This document shows, one piece after another, positions 10,443 through 18,766 of a stretch of 46,916 nt of DNA. Made by a program: the position numbers and the translations under genes. The stretch covers positions 1 to 46,916 of the forward strand of contig PLED01000096.1 in the NCBI GenBank assembly GCA_003136355.1, in the 5' to 3' direction. This DNA comes from Vulcanimicrobiota bacterium. Its GTDB lineage: Bacteria > Vulcanimicrobiota > Vulcanimicrobiia > Vulcanimicrobiales > Vulcanimicrobiaceae. The stretch's first letter is position 1. The number at the start of each line of letters is the position of its first letter. A model generated the notes under the pieces. The model did not search any database, was not told the DNA's origin, and saw only the letters and a program-made list of their open reading frames with translations.

Positions 10443-10471
10443 AGACGACCGGCGCCGTTCATTTTTCTACT

Positions 10472-11059
10472 ATGATTCGCGCGCTCGTCTCGGTTCTCGC
10501 CTTTGTCATGGCAAGCTGCGCGCACATGGTGCCGCCGGCGCCGCTTCCGCCGCAGCCGCCGCAAGAAGCGAACCCGATCATCATCATTAACGGGCGTCCC
10601 GAGCGTTCGGCGCCGCGCATCATTCAAACAGCTGCGCCTAAAAGGCGCGCCTCGGTTCCATCTGCGACTCCGGACGTGGTTGCTATTGGTTGGTCACTGC
10701 GTGATACACTCGTATGGGATGGAAGAAATGCTGCTGCAGGACACGCCGTACATCGAATACCTGGACGGCAAGGCGTATCCGAAAGCCGTGAGCCCAAAGG
10801 CGAGGCACTCGGTCGTTCAGGGAGCCGCGCTCACTATTTTGCGGCGATGCAGTGCTGGGATTGGAATCGCGGGAACCGAGTGGGATTTCCGCCTCGGGAT
10901 TGCCGATGGAACGCAGACGATGTTCGTGCGGGACGTTGCCGTCCTCATGTTGGAACGTCTGCGCTCGCTGCCGGAGCCCGAGCGGGAGCAGCCACCGTTC
11001 GCGCCGGATGTCGCCGTGGAAGTACGCTCGCCGTCGTACCGCCCCGCGTTCGCCGCTGA
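10472..11059 (+). CDS. Putative short lipoprotein; 3' part overlaps the Uma2 gene in another frame (may be decayed)
   Basis: MIRALVSVLAFVMASCAHMVPPAPLPPQPPQ signal peptide/lipobox; sequence after about residue 75 runs antiphase to the Uma2 ORF. Confidence 0.4.
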   Translation: MIRALVSVLAFVMASCAHMVPPAPLPPQPPQEANPIIIINGRPERSAPRIIQTAAPKRRASVPSATPDVVAIGWSLRDTLVWDGRNAAAGHAVHRIPGRQGVSESREPKGEALGRSGSRAHYFAAMQCWDWNRGNRVGFPPRDCRWNADDVRAGRCRPHVGTSALAAGARAGAATVRAGCRRGSTLAVVPPRVRR

Positions 11060-11255
11060 AAAAGTCGTGCGCTATCTGCGTACGGGTGCGGTGTTGGTGT
11101 TAGACGTCGATCCGACCAGGCGCGCGGTGTTCGCTCACTCAGCTAGCGGCGTTCACACATTCGGCGAAAGCGAACGCTTTACGCATGAATCTACACCGTG
11201 GCTTTCGTTCGATGTCGCGGAGCTTTTCAGCGATATCGATCTATTGATGTCCTGA
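10719..11255 (+). CDS. Uma2 (DUF820) family putative PD-(D/E)XK endonuclease
   Basis: MEEMLLQDTPYIEYLDGKAYPK..., FAPDVAVEVRSPS...KVVRYLRTGAVLVLDVDP. Confidence 0.8.
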   Translation: MEEMLLQDTPYIEYLDGKAYPKAVSPKARHSVVQGAALTILRRCSAGIGIAGTEWDFRLGIADGTQTMFVRDVAVLMLERLRSLPEPEREQPPFAPDVAVEVRSPSYRPAFAAEKVVRYLRTGAVLVLDVDPTRRAVFAHSASGVHTFGESERFTHESTPWLSFDVAELFSDIDLLMS

Positions 11256-11263
11256 TCGCGGGG

Positions 11264-11326
11264 CCCTCCCTTCGACTCGCGACCTTCGGCCGCTGCTCAG
11301 GGTCCTTCGACAGGCTCAGGATGACA
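11264..11326. repeat. Hairpin repeat copy D
   Basis: CCCTCCCTTCGACTC-GCGACC-ttc-GGCCGC-TGCTCAGGGTCCTTCGACAGGCTCAGGATGACA; overlaps the serpin 2 stop codon. Confidence 0.9.
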
Positions 11327-12479
11327 ATATCGAGTTAATCACGCCTATAAAAAGCAGCGAGCCCGTCTGTTCGTTGCGCAGCGCAAAGATGAACGGGCGA
11401 TTGACGATGAACTGTTTCGGCGGTTCCTGCATCGCAGTGGTGACAATTGTGACCGCGGTTGCGGCGGCCGCCGTCGTTCCCTTTTCGTCAACGCGCACGT
11501 AGGCTTGGTGGCGTACGTCAGAAATCGTCAGCCCCGGCGGGGGCGTATGCATGAGCGAGAAGTCCGCCGCTCCGGAAAACGCGATGCCCATGCCGAGCGA
11601 CTTCAAGACGTTAACAAGCGACGTATCGTAAGTGGCTGTGAACTTCGGAAGCATGACCTGAAGGCGTTGTGTCGTCATGCTCGCGGCGATGCGGTCGAAA
11701 TTGAGGGCGTTCGTGTACGTCAAGAATTTGGTTGCCGTGACGCCGGCGTTGGGCAGGATGATGTAAGCGGCGTAGCCGCCTTTACCGTAAGGCAGGCGAA
11801 TCGCGCTGGAGATCGTGCCGTCGAACTCTTTGAACATGCCGGTTTCCGACATCGTCGGAACGATTGGTTTCGATCCGTCCGCGTTGGTGAAGGGTCGCGG
11901 ACGCGTGTCGTCTTTTTTGAACGGCTGCGACCAGTCGGCTTTAAAGGCTAGCGCGTTGGTGAGATAGGCGAAGTCGGACTTTTGCGTTTGCGTGATAAGC
12001 TTGTCGATCAGTCCGAGCGTATGCGACTTCGTCCATCCGTTGATCGCAGCTGCTGCCGACGGATTGCCGAATTGGAGCGCTTGCGCTTGCGCGCCGTAGC
12101 TTTTCTTTAGGAGAGAGACGTAGGCGGCTTTCGGCGGAATATCTTGCCGGAACCAAAGCGCGTTGGCGACGCCGACCTGGGCGTCGTGATTTCCGGCGAG
12201 CGCGCTCATCAGCGCTGCGTTCGCGGGCGCGAAGGAAGTGGCCGAGAAGCCGAGCGCGTGCGCGATCGCCGCGCGCGTCTCTCCGCGGGCTCCGTCGGCT
12301 GCCATCGAGAGCGCCATCCCGATGCTCAGGGGCGAGATAAAAACGTTTTGGTTTTTGGCTTGCGGCGCGAGACGCTGAAGAAGCGCAATTCCGAAGCCGT
12401 CGTAGTTGGCCGGCTTGGATGCGGGCGCCGCCGCACTCAGGCTGCCCAGCACCGCTGCCAATATTAACCATCTCTTCAT
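11316..12479 (-). CDS. Secreted serpin, copy 2
   Basis: Signal peptide; FISPLSIGMALSMAADGARGET; hinge GTTAAAATAV; NRPFIFALRNEQTGSLLFIGVIN. Confidence 0.95.
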   Translation of the reverse strand: MKRWLILAAVLGSLSAAAPASKPANYDGFGIALLQRLAPQAKNQNVFISPLSIGMALSMAADGARGETRAAIAHALGFSATSFAPANAALMSALAGNHDAQVGVANALWFRQDIPPKAAYVSLLKKSYGAQAQALQFGNPSAAAAINGWTKSHTLGLIDKLITQTQKSDFAYLTNALAFKADWSQPFKKDDTRPRPFTNADGSKPIVPTMSETGMFKEFDGTISSAIRLPYGKGGYAAYIILPNAGVTATKFLTYTNALNFDRIAASMTTQRLQVMLPKFTATYDTSLVNVLKSLGMGIAFSGAADFSLMHTPPPGLTISDVRHQAYVRVDEKGTTAAAATAVTIVTTAMQEPPKQFIVNRPFIFALRNEQTGSLLFIGVINSILSS

Positions 12480-12536
12480 AGTAGAAAGAACGATTCTAGC
12501 AAGCAGGCCGTTACGCCCTACCGAAGGAGGAAACTG

Positions 12537-14762
12537 ATGCGTTTCGCAGTTTCGGCACTGCTGCTTTCCACGTTGTTTCTGACCGCGTGCTCTTCCAATT
12601 TACCGCGGGTGCTCAATCCCGGCAGCGCCACGCAGGCACTGGATCTCTCGCCTTCGCCGGTGGAACTCACCAACGACACGCCGGTTTCGTCGTTCACGGC
12701 GCAAAACGACGTTCCCGGCCTTTCCTATACACCAAGCGCGGACCCGAGCTGTCAGAACTCGTCAGGCGGCATCTACGTCGGCGGCGACGGCCAGGCACAG
12801 ATCGACGTGGCGGGCGCACCGCTCATGTTCACCGTTTACGCAGCCGGAGCGCCGCCTTCGACGTGCACGGTCACCGTGCGTTCGTCCAACGGAGATTCGG
12901 CGACGGTCGACGTCTCCTATCAAGTGATGCTCGTGCAAGCGATTGGCGAAAAATCCGATGCGATTACGATGGCGGTCTCGCCGGGTGTGAACCCCAGTGC
13001 GACCACGATCACGAAACTGACGCAGATCATTTCTCTGGCTGCCAGCGGGTTTAGCGGAACGATGACGGCCTCGGTGAGCGGCTGTCCGGCGACGGGAAGC
13101 GGCCTTCAAGTCAGTCCCAAGCAGATCGCCGGCGCGAGCGGAACGTTTGTCGTCGCGGCATTCGGGCAAGGCAACATGTCGTTTTCGTGCAACGCGATTA
13201 TTACCGACAGCGTGAACAATAGCGTCACCGTCCCGATAACGGTTTCGATCGGCGCCCTCAACAAGTTTACCGTTACTCAATCGGGCAAGCTCCAGTTTGC
13301 CTGCGCGGGGACGACGGTTCCCAAACATTGTCAAACGATTCAAACCATCACGATGCAGGAAGCCGGCGCGACGAGTTTTGCGATCGCCGATAAACCGTCG
13401 CTCATACACACGTGCGCGAATTCGTTCAACGGCCCGCTGAAGATGGTGACCACGCCGACCGGCGCGCCGCTGAACAGCGTGCCTGGGCCGACGGCGACCG
13501 TCGCGTTCGACGGTTTGTTGCCGATCGCCGCATTGGGCTGCTCGCGGATCGTCGTGACCGATGGGCGCTCGCCGGAGCAAACGGTTAACGTTCCGGTCGA
13601 CGGTGCTCTCGCCGCCGCGCCGCCGCCGGCTATTTCAACGGCGGCTGCGCCGGCTTGTAAGGGCAACGATCCGTTGGTCGCCGTTCCGGGCGCGCCGCAC
13701 GGGATGTACGTGTGGAATCCGAACGCATTTCCGAAGTACCTTACGCCGCTTGCGAATGACGTGATCGGGATCGATCACACATTGTGCGGAGCGAGCTTGG
13801 TGATCTCGTGGGCCGACTTGGAACCAACGAAGGGAAATTTCAACTGGCAATTCGTTGCGGACGAGGCCAAACCGTACACGGATAAAGGTTTGACGGTCAA
13901 TCTGCTCTTCTCGGATTCAACCGAAGGTCCGACCAACAACATCACGCCGGCTTGGGTGACCGATCCGGCAAGCGCGGGTGGCGATGGAGCACCGACGGTG
14001 ACCTGCACGGGTCAGCCGACGATTCCGGTGTTTTTCAGTCAAATTTTCGAGAACGACTGGGAGGCGTTTATTGCGACCGTTACGCACCAGTACAGCTTCA
14101 ACAATTCGGGGCTTGCACCGAGCGTCGGTTATCTGCGCTTTGCCACTGCCGGCGGAGCGGAAGCGCTTCCGCCGACAGGTTACAACGACGGCGGCGCGTG
14201 TCAGTCGCTGTGGACTGCGGCCGGCATGACCTACCCGGTTTGGAAGCAACACGAAATCAACATCGTGAATACGATGGCGGCGCAGTCGACCGACAAGCAA
14301 ATGATCGTTTCACTCCCCGGGCTCTCGGGCGGACCGAATAAACCGGGCACCAACACGACCGACGTTTACGATATGTCGAATGCGGTTGCGGCTGTTGCGG
14401 CGTCCAAGCACATCGGCTTCTCATTTGAAAACCTCGGCACGAAACCCGTCTCACCGCCGGCGCCCTGCAATCCGGCGGCCAATCTTATCGACTTGCACTG
14501 GTGCCAGGCGTATCACACATATGCGGGAGTGGTTCCGCTGAACATGCAGCCGATCACCGCGAGCAGTAACCATAACGACGGGACGTTCGATATCGCGGAT
14601 CTGTTGCCGTACGCGCTCGATAACAACATCCAAGTCTTCGAGCTCTATCCGGACGAGTGGATCCAAGCCGACTCTCCGGAGTTCGCGGGCTTCCTCGGCC
14701 AAGCCGCGCATTATAAGGCGGCGCTAAATAATGCGTCGCTGGTCTTAGGGGTTTCGCCTTAG
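12537..14762 (+). CDS. Large secreted lipoprotein with N-terminal Ig-like/beta regions and C-terminal barrel-like domain
   Basis: RBS aggaggaaactg; lipobox LFLTACSSN; C-terminal LVISWADLEPTKGNFNWQFV. Confidence 0.75.
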   Translation: MRFAVSALLLSTLFLTACSSNLPRVLNPGSATQALDLSPSPVELTNDTPVSSFTAQNDVPGLSYTPSADPSCQNSSGGIYVGGDGQAQIDVAGAPLMFTVYAAGAPPSTCTVTVRSSNGDSATVDVSYQVMLVQAIGEKSDAITMAVSPGVNPSATTITKLTQIISLAASGFSGTMTASVSGCPATGSGLQVSPKQIAGASGTFVVAAFGQGNMSFSCNAIITDSVNNSVTVPITVSIGALNKFTVTQSGKLQFACAGTTVPKHCQTIQTITMQEAGATSFAIADKPSLIHTCANSFNGPLKMVTTPTGAPLNSVPGPTATVAFDGLLPIAALGCSRIVVTDGRSPEQTVNVPVDGALAAAPPPAISTAAAPACKGNDPLVAVPGAPHGMYVWNPNAFPKYLTPLANDVIGIDHTLCGASLVISWADLEPTKGNFNWQFVADEAKPYTDKGLTVNLLFSDSTEGPTNNITPAWVTDPASAGGDGAPTVTCTGQPTIPVFFSQIFENDWEAFIATVTHQYSFNNSGLAPSVGYLRFATAGGAEALPPTGYNDGGACQSLWTAAGMTYPVWKQHEINIVNTMAAQSTDKQMIVSLPGLSGGPNKPGTNTTDVYDMSNAVAAVAASKHIGFSFENLGTKPVSPPAPCNPAANLIDLHWCQAYHTYAGVVPLNMQPITASSNHNDGTFDIADLLPYALDNNIQVFELYPDEWIQADSPEFAGFLGQAAHYKAALNNASLVLGVSP

Positions 14763-14767
14763 GTTTT

Positions 14768-14828
14768 CCCTTCGACTGGCGCATCGAAGATGCGCTGCTC
14801 AGGGTCCTTCGACAAGCTCAGGATGACA
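14768..14828. repeat. Hairpin repeat copy E1
   Basis: CCCTTCGACTG-GCGCATC-gaa-GATGCGC-TGCTCAGGGTCCTTCGACAAGCTCAGGATGACA. Confidence 0.92.
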
Positions 14829-14836
14829 ACGTGTGA

Positions 14837-14882
14837 GGCGTTCTGCCGCGCCTAAGCGCGGCTTGACTCGCTCACCATGACA
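14837..14882. repeat. Hairpin repeat copy E2 (CTCACCATGACA variant), overlaps pepA 3' end
   Basis: GCCGCGC-ctaa-GCGCGGC stem-loop then TTGACTCGCTCACCATGACA. Confidence 0.65.
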
Positions 14883-16393
14883 CTCTTAGAGGTCTCGCCG
14901 TTTGTTGAGCCGTTGGCCGAGAGTTGTTCGGCAAAGGCCACAAAAGCGCGCACCGGCGTTCCGGTCGGACCCTTGGCTTGCCACGACGATTCGCTATCGA
15001 GATAGGCGGTGCCGGCGATATCGAGATGCACCCAGGGCGTATCGCCCGCGAAGGCTTTCAAGAAGGCCGAAGCGGTAAGCGTTCCGGCCGGGCGGCCACC
15101 GGTATTTTTGAGATCGGCGATATCGCTCTTCATTAGATCAGCGTATTCGTCGTAGAGCGGCATCTGCCAATAACGTTCGCCGGTCGGCTTGGCGGCGGCC
15201 AGGAACGCTTGCACCAATCCGTCGTTGTTGCTCACCGCGGCGCTGGCTGTATGGCCAAGCGCGATGACGCAGGCGCCGGTCAGGGTGGCGGCATCGACGA
15301 TCCGCGTGGCGCCGAGTTTGTTCGCGTAGCAGAGCGCGTCGGCCAGAATCAGCCGGCCTTCGGCGTCGGTGTTGATCACTTCGATTGTCTTGCCGTTCAT
15401 CGCGGTGAAGATGTCGCCCGGCTTGGTCGCGCGGCCGCCCGGCATGTTTTCGGTCGCGGGCGCGATGCCGACGACGTTGATCTGGGGTTTCAGTTTGCCG
15501 ATAGCACGCATCGCCGCGATTACGCCGGCCGCGCCGGACATGTCGTATTTCATTTCTTCCATGCGCTCCGGCGGTTTGAGCGAAACGCCGCCGCTGTCGA
15601 AGGTGATGCCTTTGCCGACGAGCGCGAGTAATTCTTTGCTCCCGGGATTTCCCTGGTATTTCAAAACGATGAACTTCGGCGGCTGCGAGCTGCCTTGCGC
15701 GACCGAAAGAAATGAACCCATGCCCTCTTGACGGCAGCGATCTTCGTCGAGGATGTCAACTTCCAGGCCCGAATCTTTGGCCGCTTGCTGCGCGGCTTCG
15801 GCCAGATGCGTGGGCGTCATGTCGTTGGCCGGCGTGATGGCCAGTTTGCGCGCGAAGTTTACCGCGTCGCCCAACACTTCTCCGCGCGAAATCCCGGCTT
15901 GTAAGGCCTGCTCGTCACAATCGCCGGCAATCAGCGTGAGCGTGTCGGCGCCGCTGCGTTTATCCGGAGACTTCTGGTAAACCGACGCGTCGAAACTTCC
16001 GGTGAGGGCGCCTTCGACCAGCAACGAAGCGGCGCCGGTTTCATTTCCTTTTACTTGCGGCGGAAGAACCAGTGCGATGTCGCGCACGTTGCGGCGTCCC
16101 AGATAACGCACGGCCGTACCGGCGAATCGCGCGAGCATGTACGGTTCGAATCGCTTTGCGTCGCCCAGGCCAATGAGCAGCACGCGCTTGAATGGTTTAT
16201 CGTGCGCGTGAACGAGGCTGACTTCGCCGAACTTCCCGCTGATTTCGCCTTTGAGCACCTCGCCGAGCGCGCCTTGCAGCTGCGTATCGATCTCTTTGGC
16301 CGCGCCTTCGAGCGCCGCGCCGGCGAAAATAGGCACGACGAGAGCGGCGGCGCGCACGGAACCCGGCGCATCATGAACGATACGAACTTGCAT
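14852..16393 (-). CDS. pepA: Leucyl aminopeptidase (M17)
   Basis: LVGKGITFDSGGVSLKPPERMEEMKYDMSGAAGV, NTDAEGRLILADALCY; start MQVRIVHDAPG. Confidence 0.96.
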   Translation of the reverse strand: MQVRIVHDAPGSVRAAALVVPIFAGAALEGAAKEIDTQLQGALGEVLKGEISGKFGEVSLVHAHDKPFKRVLLIGLGDAKRFEPYMLARFAGTAVRYLGRRNVRDIALVLPPQVKGNETGAASLLVEGALTGSFDASVYQKSPDKRSGADTLTLIAGDCDEQALQAGISRGEVLGDAVNFARKLAITPANDMTPTHLAEAAQQAAKDSGLEVDILDEDRCRQEGMGSFLSVAQGSSQPPKFIVLKYQGNPGSKELLALVGKGITFDSGGVSLKPPERMEEMKYDMSGAAGVIAAMRAIGKLKPQINVVGIAPATENMPGGRATKPGDIFTAMNGKTIEVINTDAEGRLILADALCYANKLGATRIVDAATLTGACVIALGHTASAAVSNNDGLVQAFLAAAKPTGERYWQMPLYDEYADLMKSDIADLKNTGGRPAGTLTASAFLKAFAGDTPWVHLDIAGTAYLDSESSWQAKGPTGTPVRAFVAFAEQLSANGSTNGETSKSVMVSESSRA

Positions 16394-16450
16394 GGTCGAC
16401 CTTTCGATTGGGTGAAGAGGACTTAAAATGCCGATCCGAGTCTTTCCCGC

Positions 16451-17443
16451 GTGACGCGCGATTCCTACGCCGCTGCAGGCGTGGATATCGCCGCGGGCAA
16501 CGAGGCAGTAGCGCGCTACAAAGACGTTATGGGCGGCTGGCGGCATGCGGGCCAGATCGACCAGATCGGCGGCTTTGGCGGGCTTTTCAGCCTTCCGGGG
16601 GATGCCGCACGCGCGCTCGCGGCTTCTACCGACGGGGTCGGAACCAAGCTGCTGATCGCGGCCGAGCTCGAGCGCTACGGCAGCATCGGCGCGGATCTCG
16701 TGAATCACTGCGTCAACGATATTCTCGTCGTCAATGCGACACCGCTGTTCTTCTTGGATTATCTGGCGGTCGGAAAGCTCGAGCCGGAGATTGCGGCGGA
16801 AATTGTGCGCGGCTGTTTCGAAGCGTGCAAGAAACACAACTGCGCGCTGCTCGGCGGCGAGACAGCGGAGATGCCGGGGCTTTACGCGCAGGGGCATTTC
16901 GATCTCGCCGGCACGATCGTCGGTTTGGTCGATTTGTCGGACGTGCCGAAGAAAGAAGACGTCGTGCCTGGAGATGCGATCGTCGGGTTGCCTGCGGTCG
17001 GATTACATACCAATGGGTATACGCTGGCGCGGAAGCTGCTCGACGTGCCGGCATTCGGCGACGCTTTGCTGGCGGAGCATCCTTCGTACTACAACGACGT
17101 GCGAGCGATACAAAAGGTTGCGCGCGTTCACGCGATGTCGCACATTACGGGCGGCGGGTTGCTGGAAAACATTCCGCGCACGCTTCCGGATAACGTCAAG
17201 GCGATCTGCGAGCAGTCGCGCTGGGAAGTGCCGGCGATCTTCGCTGAGTTGGTGAAGCGTGGCGATCTCGGACACGAAGAGCGCTACCGTACCTTCAATA
17301 TGGGAATCGGTTACACGCTCGTCGTTCCGCTGGCGGACGCGGCGAAAGCGATCTCGGCAGTGCAAGGTGCGAAAGTTATCGGCTGGATCGAAGCGCGTAG
17401 CGGCGACGAGCCGCGTGTCGTCGTTCACCCCGCGCGCGAATAG
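16451..17443 (+). CDS. purM: Phosphoribosylformylglycinamidine cyclo-ligase
   Basis: YAAAGVDIAAGNEAV, ASTDGVGTKLLIA, LLGGETAEMPGLY, HITGGGLLENIPR. Confidence 0.97.
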   Translation: MTRDSYAAAGVDIAAGNEAVARYKDVMGGWRHAGQIDQIGGFGGLFSLPGDAARALAASTDGVGTKLLIAAELERYGSIGADLVNHCVNDILVVNATPLFFLDYLAVGKLEPEIAAEIVRGCFEACKKHNCALLGGETAEMPGLYAQGHFDLAGTIVGLVDLSDVPKKEDVVPGDAIVGLPAVGLHTNGYTLARKLLDVPAFGDALLAEHPSYYNDVRAIQKVARVHAMSHITGGGLLENIPRTLPDNVKAICEQSRWEVPAIFAELVKRGDLGHEERYRTFNMGIGYTLVVPLADAAKAISAVQGAKVIGWIEARSGDEPRVVVHPARE

Positions 17444-17444
17444 C

Positions 17445-18590
17445 ATGGCGGGGCGGGAGCTCGTCAATCTTATCGTCGACCTCGATAGCGCGGCCCTCGG
17501 CTATACTCGCGGATCGTTCCAATGGTCCGTACTCGATCGCGGCCCCTTCGACACGCGCGCCGAGCGCGCTACTCAGGATGACAATGCTTTGTGGCCGTGG
17601 ATCGATTACGAGTTTGGCGGGACGTGGAGCTCCGAAGCGTTTGCCGGAAAAAATATCGTCGCGAAAAAAGGTGACCGGTTTGCGGGATTTGCGACCTACG
17701 ATTCGGCGGGGCTGAAATTTTCTTGGCTGCGCGGATTGGGAACGAAAGACGGCGTCGGGATCTTCGGACCGTTTGGGGTTTCCGCCGAGTTTCGCGGTTC
17801 GGAGTTGGGGCCGGCGTTGTTGCGGGCAGCGCTCGGAGGATTGCGCGGGGCGGGCTACGTGCGCGCGCTCATTCCGGCGGTCGGCGGCGACAAGCTCATC
17901 GACTATTATCAGAAGCATATTGGGGCGACGGTCGCCGAGCGATTCGATCGTTCGCGGTGGCGCGAGAAGAAATGGCGCACGGTTGTCCTCGCGTCGGGGC
18001 GGGGCACGAACTTTCAATCGATCATCAATGGCGTAGCGACGGGTGCGCTTCCGTTAGAGATCACGGCGCTGGTTTCCAATAACCCGAATGCCGTTGCGCT
18101 GCAGCGCGCGCGGGCGGCGCATATTCCCGCGATTTCGTTGCCGTGGGAGCGCGCCACGCAGCTGCGTCCGGATTACGATGCGCAACTCTCCGAAACGGTC
18201 CGGCGTGCGGAGCCGGATCTCGTTTTGCTTTTGGGGTGGATGCATCTGCTGGACGACCGTTTCATCGCCGAGTTTCCCGAGACGATCAACATTCATCCGG
18301 CTTTTCTCCCGTTGGCGGAGGGCGCGAACGAGGTGGTCTTTCCCGACGGCAGCTCCTCGCCGGCCTTTCGCGGTGCACGCGCGGTTCGCGACGCGCTGGC
18401 GTGGGGGAGCCGGTGGACGGGCGCGACCGCGCATCGCATTACGCTGCATACCGACCGCGGACCGGTGCTCGTGCGCAAACCGCTTGCGATAAACGCGGGT
18501 GAAACCGAAGACGGCGTTTTGGAGCGGCTCCACCCGATGGAGCATCAAGTGATGCGCGAGGCGATTATGCGTTGGGTGTTCGAGAGGTAA
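17445..18590 (+). CDS. purN: N-terminal GNAT-like domain fused to phosphoribosylglycinamide formyltransferase
   Basis: GNAT-like block GVSAEFRGSELGPALLRAALGGLRGAGY...YYQKHIGATV; PurN block VVLASGRGTNFQSIING...NIHPAFLP. Confidence 0.88.
   Translation: MAGRELVNLIVDLDSAALGYTRGSFQWSVLDRGPFDTRAERATQDDNALWPWIDYEFGGTWSSEAFAGKNIVAKKGDRFAGFATYDSAGLKFSWLRGLGTKDGVGIFGPFGVSAEFRGSELGPALLRAALGGLRGAGYVRALIPAVGGDKLIDYYQKHIGATVAERFDRSRWREKKWRTVVLASGRGTNFQSIINGVATGALPLEITALVSNNPNAVALQRARAAHIPAISLPWERATQLRPDYDAQLSETVRRAEPDLVLLLGWMHLLDDRFIAEFPETINIHPAFLPLAEGANEVVFPDGSSSPAFRGARAVRDALAWGSRWTGATAHRITLHTDRGPVLVRKPLAINAGETEDGVLERLHPMEHQVMREAIMRWVFER
17543..17583. repeat. Hairpin repeat copy F, in frame inside GNAT-purN
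   Basis: CCCCTTCGACAC-GCGCGC-cga-GCGCGC-TACTCAGGATGACA, translated RGPFDTRAERATQDDN. Confidence 0.9.
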
Positions 18591-18592
18591 CT

Positions 18593-18766
18593 TTAGGATT
18601 CGAGAATGTGCAGGCGGCGTTCGAATGCGTCGAAGCGGATATCCACGGAATCGAAGCGCTTGTTCATCTTGTACTCGAACTCGTCGAACCGGCGACCCAT
18701 GTCAGCGCGCAGTTCGGCCCGCAGCGAAGTGAGGTCTGCGGTCGTCCTTCGACTACGGGTTCGCAT
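18593..18766 (-). CDS. Small coiled-coil ORF (57 aa), start codon inside repeat G
   Basis: Reverse complement reads MRTRSRRTTADLTSLRAELRADMGRRFDEFEYKMNKRFDSVDIRFDAFERRLHILES*; heptad-like. Confidence 0.55.
   Translation of the reverse strand: MRTRSRRTTADLTSLRAELRADMGRRFDEFEYKMNKRFDSVDIRFDAFERRLHILES

Noticed and set aside
10426-10443. Canonical CRP/FNR site
   Set aside because: TGTGA and TCACA halves are separated by 8 nt rather than 6, so it does not match the consensus.
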